Source: Paraliobacillus sp. PM-2
GTDB lineage: Bacteria > Bacillota > Bacilli > Bacillales > Amphibacillaceae
Reading direction: 5' to 3'
Length of the DNA: 64,000 bases
NCBI RefSeq assembly: GCF_001368815.1
Contig: NZ_CTEI01000002.1
Span: 434,001 to 498,000 of the forward strand
Below the pieces are notes generated by a model that ran no database searches, was not told the origin of the DNA, and was given only the letters and a program-made list of their open reading frames with translations. The position numbers were made by a program, and so were the translations under genes. Of the stretch, positions 1 to 7,114 are shown piece after piece (the stretch's first letter is position 1; every line of letters starts with the position of its first letter).

Positions 1-236
1 TGTGGCGTATAACTAATCGCACCTCGTTTGCCAGTAATCTCTTCTTGATCAAGCAAGAATGTACCATCATCCGGTTGAAGCATACCACCAATTAAGTGAA
101 AAAGTGTACTTTTGCCACTTCCAGAAGGTCCTAATATAGATACAAATTCACCATCTTTTACTGTAAAAGAGAGATGATCTAGTATCTTTTTATCATTAAA
201 TGATTTTGAAATATTTTTTGCTACTAATTCACTCAT
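1..236 (-). CDS. thiZ: ABC transporter ATP-binding protein ThiZ-type (partial)
   Basis: This is the N-terminal 78 residues of a nucleotide-binding ABC subunit; the gene runs off the left edge. It starts at ATG 236 with MSELVAKNISKSFNDKK, and the Walker A motif GPSGSGKST is visible at about residues 40-48. It overlaps the 3' end of the permease gene by 8 bases, so the two are probably translationally coupled. With the permease, the NMT1-type binding protein and the TPP riboswitch upstream, it should energise uptake of a thiamine pyrimidine precursor at the inner face of the membrane. The family is certain; the substrate is inferred from context. Confidence 0.85.
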   Translation of the reverse strand, partial: MSELVAKNISKSFNDKKILDHLSFTVKDGEFVSILGPSGSGKSTLFHLIGGMLQPDDGTFLLDQEEITGKRGAISYTP

Positions 237-1008
237 TGGTGTGCCTCCTCCCTTTTAGCAATACCTTTTCAAGTAACATGATTACTGTGAAAAATAGTAA
301 ACATAATATCATAATAAATCCAATCGCTACAAATACACGATCTGTTCGAAACGATGATTGGGCTAACGTCATATACACACCAATTCCTTTATTAGCGCCT
401 AGCCATTCAGATATAACAGCCCCCATTACACTATATGTGGCAGATATTTTTAGCCCTGAAAAAATTGCTGATAACGCATGTGGAAACTCTAATTTAACAA
501 AAAGCTGTCCTTTCGTCGCACCTGCCATTCGCATATAGTGGACAAGTTCAGGTGATGTTTGACGAAATCCGTCCAATGTTGCCACTACAATCGGAAAAAA
601 ACAAACGAGTGTAATAATGATAATTTTTGGTAATACACCAAAACCAAACCAAATAACAAGTAATGGCGCCAAAACAATAATCGGGATATTCTGCGAAAGA
701 ATTAATAATGGATAAATTGCTTGTCTAACTAACGGTAATAAATGCAAAATAATTGCTACAATTAAGCCAACACTAACACCAATTACTAGGCCACCGATAG
801 ACAAATAGGTGGTTGATACAAGGTGATGTGTATAGCTATCCCAACCTTTGATTGCCTCATTAAAGATATCTGTTGGTGCAGGCAAAAGCCATTTGGGAAT
901 AGAAAAGAATAGACTACTCCATTGCCAAATAAGCAAAATTACGATAATAACGATTACTGGACTATATCCCCTTAGTATTTTTTTCATAAATGAAAGGCGA
1001 TTCTGCAT
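229..1008 (-). CDS. thiX: ABC transporter permease ThiX-type
   Basis: This is a membrane permease of the BPD_transp_1 family (SsuC/TauC/ThiX group), about 259 residues with roughly six membrane segments. The cytoplasmic coupling (EAA-like) loop is near EFPHALSAIFSGLKISATY. The start is uncertain: the frame is open to a TTG at 1038, but I prefer ATG 1008 or ATG 987 (MKKILRGYSPV) because nothing conserved lies upstream; none of these has an ideally spaced ribosome site. The gene sits between the thiamine-binding protein and the ATPase in a riboswitch-controlled operon. It is probably the channel subunit for HMP or formylaminopyrimidine uptake. Confidence 0.85.
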   Translation of the reverse strand: MQNRLSFMKKILRGYSPVIVIIVILLIWQWSSLFFSIPKWLLPAPTDIFNEAIKGWDSYTHHLVSTTYLSIGGLVIGVSVGLIVAIILHLLPLVRQAIYPLLILSQNIPIIVLAPLLVIWFGFGVLPKIIIITLVCFFPIVVATLDGFRQTSPELVHYMRMAGATKGQLFVKLEFPHALSAIFSGLKISATYSVMGAVISEWLGANKGIGVYMTLAQSSFRTDRVFVAIGFIMILCLLFFTVIMLLEKVLLKGRRHTNE

Positions 1009-1040
1009 CAAAAAGAAACAAAATCGCCATTCCTCCAATC

Positions 1041-1331
1041 TTAACGATACTTTTCTGTCAACCTATCCATGGATGCACCATCCGGTTTGTAGAATACTTT
1101 CACCTGTGAAATCACACTTAAGCTCCCTAGTTCAATCATCTTTTGATTCATTTGTTCGATAACAGAGAATAATTCCGTTAATTCTCCTTCCATTGTTGTT
1201 TCTAATGGGTGAACGTTATATTTAACTCCAGATGCTTCAATCACACCAATTGCTGCATCTACAAGCGGAATCGTATCTCCACCGTTTTTTAGTTTTGGAA
1301 TAATTTGTATACTAACTAATGCATTTGCCAT
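1041..1331 (-). CDS. MTH1187/YkoF-family thiamine-binding protein
   Basis: This 96-residue protein belongs to the MTH1187/YkoF (DUF77) family of small ferredoxin-fold proteins, some of which bind thiamine or hydroxymethylpyrimidine. The conserved N-terminus ALVSIQIIPKL and the stretch GVKYNVHPLETTMEGE are typical. The ATG at 1331 is preceded by GGAAGGG with about 10 bases spacing, so I reject the TTG 21 bases upstream. It lies inside the thiamine transporter operon between thiY and thiX, which supports a ligand-buffering or delivery role. That role is inferred; the family call is firm. Confidence 0.85.
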   Translation of the reverse strand: MANALVSIQIIPKLKNGGDTIPLVDAAIGVIEASGVKYNVHPLETTMEGELTELFSVIEQMNQKMIELGSLSVISQVKVFYKPDGASMDRLTEKYR

Positions 1332-1355
1332 CCTACTCGTTCCCTTCCACAATCG

Positions 1356-2354
1356 TTATTTACTTTCAGGTAAAAATTCATTAGTAAATGCTTCTTCTGC
1401 ATCTAATTCTTCATCTAACAATCCATTTTCATACATCCAGCTTGCATAATTCTCCCAAACTTCTATATCTTGTATCCCCCATTTTCTTGCATCTGCTTGA
1501 TACTTAGGAGAAAGCCACTCTTGACTTGCCTTTACTAGTTCTGCATCTAAATCAGGGACAGCTTCTATTAATAGATCAGCTGCCTTTTCAGGATTATCTA
1601 TTGCAAATTGATATCCTTTGGAGACAGCACGAATAAATTTCTCAACCATTTTTGAATGATCTTGTATCATTGTTTCATTGGTGGTGATTACTGGCGTGTA
1701 GTAGTCAAGTTTATCTGAATAATCAGTTAAATACTGCATATTTAATTCCATTCCACGTAGTTCAGCCTCTACACCAGTCCATCCATAATAAATCCAAGCG
1801 AAATCAATATCTCGCTTTACGGCAGTAAAGAAGTCAGTATTCCCCATATTAACAATATTCACATCTTCAACACTGCCACCCTCTTGTTTCATTAATGAAT
1901 CAATCACTGCCGATTCAACTGGTGCTCCCCAACCACCATAGGTCTTTCCTGCAAAATCAGCTGGTGAAGTTATATTTTTGTCCACTGGTGAAGCGAAACC
2001 AGATGTATTATGTTGAATAATCGCAGCAATTGAAACGATTGGGATATCTTGTGTTCTTGCTTCTGTTATTTGTTCTTGTGCACTAATACCAAATGCCGCT
2101 TTTCCTGATGCAACTACTTGATCTGCACCTGATTCACCAGGTAATGTAATTTCTACATCTAACCCTTCTTCTTCAAAATAGCCTTTTGACTCTGCTACAT
2201 ACAAACCCGTGTGATTTGTATTCGGAGTCCAATCAAGCACCATTGTTACTTTTTCTAACGACTCACCTGTTTCTACTCCCTCATTTTCCTCGCTTGCACA
2301 ACCTGCAACGAAAAATAAAACAACTAAAACTAACAAACCTAACTTCTTTAACAC
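1356..2354 (-). CDS. thiY: ABC substrate-binding lipoprotein ThiY (NMT1/THI5-like)
   Basis: This is an extracellular solute-binding lipoprotein of the NMT1/THI5 family, which captures thiamine pyrimidine precursors for ThiXZ. A hydrophobic signal ends in the lipobox FVAGC near residue 19. The mature part holds the family motifs KVTMVLDWTPNTNHTGLYVA and GWGAPVESA. GTG 2354 lies 8 bases after GGGGGA, a better start than the TTG at 2360, which touches that site. It is the first gene of the operon, directly downstream of the TPP riboswitch and its terminator, so thiamine pyrophosphate should repress it. Confidence 0.9.
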   Translation of the reverse strand: MLKKLGLLVLVVLFFVAGCASEENEGVETGESLEKVTMVLDWTPNTNHTGLYVAESKGYFEEEGLDVEITLPGESGADQVVASGKAAFGISAQEQITEARTQDIPIVSIAAIIQHNTSGFASPVDKNITSPADFAGKTYGGWGAPVESAVIDSLMKQEGGSVEDVNIVNMGNTDFFTAVKRDIDFAWIYYGWTGVEAELRGMELNMQYLTDYSDKLDYYTPVITTNETMIQDHSKMVEKFIRAVSKGYQFAIDNPEKAADLLIEAVPDLDAELVKASQEWLSPKYQADARKWGIQDIEVWENYASWMYENGLLDEELDAEEAFTNEFLPESK

Positions 2355-2403
2355 GAACAATTCCCCCTTTTAAATTATAGAGGAACATATGATGCAACAC
2401 GAA

Positions 2404-2437
2404 AATAAAAAAGCACGCTAAGCGAGAGCTAGCGTGC
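2404..2437 (-). terminator. Intrinsic terminator of the TPP riboswitch
   Basis: Read on the minus strand, the arms GCACGCTA and TAGCGTGC form a hairpin followed by a T-run. It stands between the TPP aptamer and thiY, so it is the expression platform of the riboswitch: ligand binding should favour termination here. Confidence 0.85.
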
Positions 2438-2470
2438 ATATCTTTATCATATCACTAATGATTTACGTGT

Positions 2471-2575
2471 TCAGATATGTTCCCTACGCTGGTCTCAGCC
2501 AGATCAGGTTCCAAGGGTCAGTATCTATTGGATACAATCTCAACCGGCAACACCGGTCCCCCCACATGAAACAAC
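2471..2575 (-). promoter_or_regulatory. TPP (THI element) riboswitch
   Basis: The minus strand carries the hallmark TPP aptamer blocks: GGTTGAGAT (variant of the CTGAGA block), ACCCTTGGAACCTGATCTGG, and CCAGCGTAGGGAA, in the correct order and spacing. The optional P3 arm is the AT-rich hairpin between the first two blocks. A terminator follows before thiY, so control is probably by transcription attenuation. Confidence 0.95.
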
Positions 2576-2772
2576 CTATTTAATTTCTACACTATCCACT
2601 TTGCCATAGGACTAATATAAATGCAAGTTTTATTTGTTCTTTTAAAACTGATCTAACTATTTACTATATTCCTTGGATAACAGTGATACAGATTACCCGC
2701 CTTCCTTGTTTACTTCTATAAATCTTGATAAACTAAAATAGTTTTCTAGAAAGAAGGAATAAAAGGAGTTTT

Positions 2773-2952
2773 ATGATGCATCTTAAGAATTACATACAAA
2801 CTATTTTTGTGCTTTGTTTTTTCATTTTATTAATTGGTTGTGAATTACAATCTTCACCAAATACAACTACAGATCCCTCAAGTACCACCATTGAATCTAC
2901 AGAAAAGGTTGATGCAAAAGTAAAACGCGTTGTGGACGGTTTATCTCTATGA
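2773..2952 (+). pseudogene. Truncated thermonuclease-like lipoprotein gene
   Basis: A 59-codon ORF starts at ATG 2773 after AAAAGGAG. It has a lipoprotein signal (LLIGCELQSS), a Ser/Thr-rich linker, and then KVDAKVKRVVDG followed by three unrelated residues and a stop. The segment VKRVVDG matches the start of staphylococcal nuclease (SNase) domains, which normally continue VVDGDT with the first catalytic Asp. The gene breaks exactly there and the catalytic domain is absent downstream. I read it as a deletion remnant, possibly linked to the IS element about 140 bases away. It could still make a short lipoprotein. Confidence 0.65.
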
Positions 2953-3003
2953 ATACGCACAGATTAATATTGTACATAATTAAATAACATTATAATTTGA
3001 TAT

Positions 3004-3028
3004 AGAGCTATATAGCTCTTTTTTTATG
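3004..3028 (+). terminator. Small hairpin with T-run after the truncated nuclease
   Basis: AGAGCTATATAGCTCT is self-complementary and is followed by seven T residues on the plus strand. It is a plausible intrinsic terminator, perhaps that of the original nuclease gene, retained when the body of the gene was lost. Confidence 0.6.
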
Positions 3029-3156
3029 CAAAATATCTTGTACATATTTATTCGCATTGATAATATAGAGTAAGGATGTATCTGATATTATGTCAAGAAA
3101 ATGGACACAGCGAATAGGGAGAAAGTTGTTTTTCCCTACCGCGCTTCGCTTGCTGG

Positions 3157-3202
3157 CCTCTCTGGTAGGAGAAGGGATGTTTCCCTTCTCCTACCAGAGA
3201 GG
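3157..3202 (-). repeat. 21-bp perfect inverted repeat inside the IS end
   Basis: Two perfect 21-base arms (3157-3177 and 3182-3202) enclose a 4-base loop just past the orfB stop codon. The arms are built around CTCTCTGGTAGGAGAAGGGA. The hairpin probably terminates or protects transcripts at the IS edge; it lacks a long T-run. Confidence 0.75.
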
Positions 3203-3212
3203 ATAATATCTT

Positions 3213-4086
<874 letters not shown>

Positions 4087-4102
<16 letters not shown>

Positions 4103-4374
4103 GCGAAGATGCCCATAGCCTTTTTTAAGATAGCATTTTCCTCTTCTAGATCACGGATTCGTTTTTGTAGGTCATTTTCCATCTTTTTTTCACGTTGTAC
4201 ATTGCCACTACCAACGAAAGCATCATCCTTACCTTGATTATGTTTCTTCACCCAATTATGAAGAGTTTGTTCAGCTAAATCTAATTCCCGTGCAACTTCC
4301 GCAATTCTCTTGCCGTCCTCCTTCACCATATGGACTGCTTGTAATTTAAAATCTTTATCATATGTTTTTCTCAT
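4087..4374 (-). CDS. IS3-family transposase OrfA
   Basis: This 95-residue protein has an N-terminal helix-turn-helix (DFKLQAVHMVKEDGKRIAEV, LDLAEQTLHNWVKKH) that binds the IS ends, followed by a leucine-zipper-like coiled coil ending DLEEENAILKKAMGIFAKD. It is the standard OrfA size and layout of IS3-family elements. A slippery AAAAG lies 10 bases before its stop, in register to give the OrfAB fusion by -1 frameshifting. With orfB broken, OrfA alone may act as a repressor of the element. Confidence 0.9.
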
Positions 4375-4461
4375 TCTATGGACACTCCTGTAAAATTGTT
4401 AATTTCATTATACTTGAAATTCTCCCAATTTACCGTGTCCAATTTTTAGACTAACATCAAA

Positions 4462-5592
4462 ATGCTAAAAAACCTTACCCATATCGATATAGATAAAATA
4501 TCTGAAAAAGTTGAAGAAAACATTAACGCAAAAATGAATAAAGCAGAAGATGTAGATTTCTTACCTACAAAGGGGTACCTCATAGTAGAAGATGCCGCAG
4601 AAATTCTTGGAATTAAAAAGGATACACTAAGGACATTTTTAAGAAACGGTAAACTTCCTTCAGCTATTAAAATAAAAAATAAATGGTATATCCCTAAAGA
4701 AGAATTACAATCTTATCAAGAAAGGATAAATAATTGGTACAAAAATAGACCAAAAGTAATGAAGAATATTCCTTCTCTGAAAGGTTATTTAACAATGATA
4801 GAAGTTTCTGCGCAAATAAATTTAAGTAGATCAAAAACCTCAGTACTTTTAAATAACGAAGCGTTTCCAAATGCGATAAAAATAAAGAATAAGTGGTTTA
4901 TTCCTGAAGAAGATATTTTGTTTTACCTTGAAAATAAAAAAGACGGAAAACAGGTCCCATCCCCATTTACTAAAGAAAATCAGCTATTAAAAGGACATTT
5001 AACAACAAAGGAAATTTCTGAACGCATTCATTTAGGTCCATCAAGAATTCTAGTACTTATACACAATGGTTCATTTCCGAATGCTGTAAAATTTAACGGG
5101 AGATGGTTTATTCCCGAAGAGGATCTCCAACTCTACAGTAAACAAAGAAATAATTTACTTATGAACAAAAACAAGCAATCTAATATCCAATCCCTGAAAG
5201 GTTATTTAACCACAAATGAAGTAGCGAAGGAACTAAATATTTCTAATGGTGGTGTAACCGCTCTAATAAAAAACGGAAAATTAAGAGATGCTATAAAGCA
5301 CAAGAAAATATGGATGATTCCTGAATCAAGTTTAACCGAGAGAAAAAAACAAATAGAAAATAAACGAATTAGTATAACAAAACCCGATATGATCAATGAA
5401 CTAAATCATTTGATTAATAATGTTCAAAATGAAGAACATCTTAAAGAAACAATAAGGTTGTACTCTGATTTTACAATAACTAGATTAAATGCAACAAATG
5501 GCAGGATAAATAATGTACGAAGAGTTTTTAATCATCTAAGAAAAATCTTTTATGATATTATCATCAAAAGGTTTTATACAAGAATTAAATAA
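4462..5592 (+). CDS. Protein with four tandem excisionase-like HTH domains
   Basis: I do not recognise a named family for the whole 376-residue protein. It contains four copies of a MerR/excisionase-type winged helix at a near-exact 70-residue period. The repeat starts KGYL or KGHL at residues 37, 107, 177 and 246, continues through a helix-turn-helix (DAAEILGIKKDTLRTFLRNG in copy 1), and ends in NKWYIPKEEL or NRWFIPEEDL-type strands. Such domains bind DNA as Xis/MerR wings, so an array could read a repeated site. The start is only 6-9 bases beyond the IS end, has no ribosome site, and may be an artificial truncation. The C-terminus overlaps the next ORF out of frame by 41 bases. Confidence 0.7.
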   Translation: MLKNLTHIDIDKISEKVEENINAKMNKAEDVDFLPTKGYLIVEDAAEILGIKKDTLRTFLRNGKLPSAIKIKNKWYIPKEELQSYQERINNWYKNRPKVMKNIPSLKGYLTMIEVSAQINLSRSKTSVLLNNEAFPNAIKIKNKWFIPEEDILFYLENKKDGKQVPSPFTKENQLLKGHLTTKEISERIHLGPSRILVLIHNGSFPNAVKFNGRWFIPEEDLQLYSKQRNNLLMNKNKQSNIQSLKGYLTTNEVAKELNISNGGVTALIKNGKLRDAIKHKKIWMIPESSLTERKKQIENKRISITKPDMINELNHLINNVQNEEHLKETIRLYSDFTITRLNATNGRINNVRRVFNHLRKIFYDIIIKRFYTRIK

Positions 5593-6076
5593 ACCAATTT
5601 TAAGGGACTTTGGTTACACTGATAGTGATGAAATTTATTTTCCTAATATTGAAAGTATTTTCGAAGCATATGGGAATGATAAACAGCGAATTATCAACGA
5701 ATTGCATCATTTTGAATTGTTATTTCAAGAATTATACGAAGAAAGAAATACTCTAAAGGAAAAGTTGAATAAATTGGAGGAATTTAAGGGGAGATTAGAA
5801 GAATATACAAAGGGTATTGCTAGTTTACAACAAGAGGTAAAACACTATAAAACTTTATATGAGCAGAAAATTGTATCTAGTGTAGAACCACATCTGAGAG
5901 ATGAACTAGGCATAAAAGACAACTTACTTGATTTTAATTCCAATATTGAAAAGAACGTTTCATTAAATAACCTTCAACAGCATTTCCCGAAACTTCAGGA
6001 TGATGATGACAATATTGAAAATACTAGAAATGAAAACATGAAAGAATTAAAGAATCAATTTAAAAACTTATTTTAA
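5552..6076 (+). CDS. Coiled-coil protein overlapping the tandem-HTH gene
   Basis: This 174-residue ORF of unknown function has a long charged coiled coil (about residues 45-105, ELLFQELYEERNTLKEKLNK onward) and an acidic, Asn-rich C-terminus. It overlaps the preceding gene by 41 bases in another frame and has no ribosome site before ATG 5552. It may therefore be the real C-terminus of that protein after a frameshift near 5550, or be translationally coupled. A strong 16-bp-stem terminator follows at 6133, so the pair forms one transcription unit. HTH plus coiled coil suggests a DNA-binding oligomer from a mobile element; this is inference. Confidence 0.55.
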   Translation: MILSSKGFIQELNKPILRDFGYTDSDEIYFPNIESIFEAYGNDKQRIINELHHFELLFQELYEERNTLKEKLNKLEEFKGRLEEYTKGIASLQQEVKHYKTLYEQKIVSSVEPHLRDELGIKDNLLDFNSNIEKNVSLNNLQQHFPKLQDDDDNIENTRNENMKELKNQFKNLF

Positions 6077-6132
6077 AAAATGAGGTTTTGAGAATTTTGA
6101 AAAGATTCTATTTTACTTGATGGTTAAACGTC

Positions 6133-6172
6133 AAATAACCCATTATCCCAAACTCAGGATAATGGGTTATTT
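6133..6172. terminator. Bidirectional terminator, 16-bp perfect stem
   Basis: AAATAACCCATTATCC (6133-6148) pairs perfectly with GGATAATGGGTTATTT (6157-6172). A/T tracts on both sides let it work in either direction. It ends the tandem-HTH/coiled-coil unit. Confidence 0.85.
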
Positions 6173-6213
6173 AACGATTACTAAAAAACAAAGATATCCC
6201 ATATCAACATATT

Positions 6214-6426
6214 TCAATTGCACATCCAGAAATACAAGATCAAGAGAAATCCGATGAAGCCAAAAAATACTATCTTAAATGTAGCCTCGGATACTGTATT
6301 ATCATAAGGGTTGCCTTTATCACTTAGAGAACGTTCAATATTATTATTGGCGCTTAACAGTTCATCAATTGCGACATTCTTAAATTCAGAACCCCGATCT
6401 GCGTGAAATATTTTAACTGTTTCCAA
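6214..6426 (-). pseudogene. IS3-type transposase OrfB fragment
   Basis: About 50 residues of an rve integrase core remain: VKIFHADRGSEFKN (second catalytic Asp region) and IERSLSDKGNPYDNTVSEAT, where the catalytic Glu is expected. After TFK the sequence becomes an unrelated hydrophobic tail, so the C-terminal third is lost. No upstream part of the transposase is present on the minus strand. It differs clearly from the orfB at 3213, so it is a second, older element. Confidence 0.75.
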
Positions 6427-6448
6427 TGACTGGTTAACCGATTGATTA

Positions 6449-6534
6449 TTGCGGATGAATTAAGCCACTTATGCGGTGTTTTGAGCCAGTCATTGCGGAT
6501 AAATGAGCCACCAATTGCGGTACAGAGAGCCACT
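6449..6534. repeat. Four 22-bp tandem repeats resembling IS21-family ends
   Basis: Four imperfect units with GCGG at 6451, 6473, 6495 and 6517 are spaced exactly 22 bp. The consensus is roughly ATTGCGGATNNATNAGCCAC. A further GAGCCAC occurs near 6560 off-register. Multiple short repeats at element ends are characteristic of IS21-family insertion sequences, where they bind the transposase. No istA/istB coding sequence is visible nearby, so this appears to be an orphan end. Confidence 0.6.
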
Positions 6535-6539
6535 AATAG

Positions 6540-7114
6540 AAATGCTCATTTATAGAATAGAGCCACAGCCACAGCGTAGCTGCTTGCCATTGACTGTAAC
6601 GCCCGATTCTTAGCAGACGGTGGAAGGTGTTGGGGCCCCACCAGCGAATGCTTAGAATCGATTTGCCCTTACTTCATCAAGATTGACATTGTCATGTAGC
6701 GACGATTTTGTAACCCATTAAAGTATAGGTGTACTGATAACTTGAAAGAATCTGCGTTATCGTATTCGGAAATGTGATAATTGCTTCAAAATTAGTGGCT
6801 CCAGCTGAACAGCGGTTCACGCCTTCCATATAAGCTTGATCACCATGTCGGTTAAGCGTACTATCTTGTAGTTTTTTCATTCAACTCTTAACTGACTCAC
6901 AAGCCCAGTAATCTTTATCTCGATCCATTTTGTTGAGAGGCTGGTTGGTCCTTAGGCACACCATTTGGATGAACTTTTCTTGGTTCAGTACAATTATTAA
7001 ATTTCGTATTTGTACCTTGTATTTTGTTTCAACAGTGCATTATTTCAATTTTTTTAAAAAAGGATCCTAGTTATACAAAGAAGTATTTGCCAATTCTACT
7101 CTGCAAAATTTGAG
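6540..7114. other. Degenerate intergenic DNA between mobile remnants and ABC gene
   Basis: I see no convincing gene here. A 62-codon minus-strand ORF (6692-6880) has no ribosome site and no recognisable motif; a short minus-strand stretch reads MDRDKDYWACESVKS then stop. The DNA is less AT-rich than the following cassette (for example GGTGTTGGGGCCCCACC near 6628), so it probably comes from decayed insertion elements. Confidence 0.4.

Noticed and set aside
6692-6880. 62-codon minus ORF in the mobile remnant region
   Set aside because: There is no ribosome site and no recognisable domain; composition suggests chance openness.
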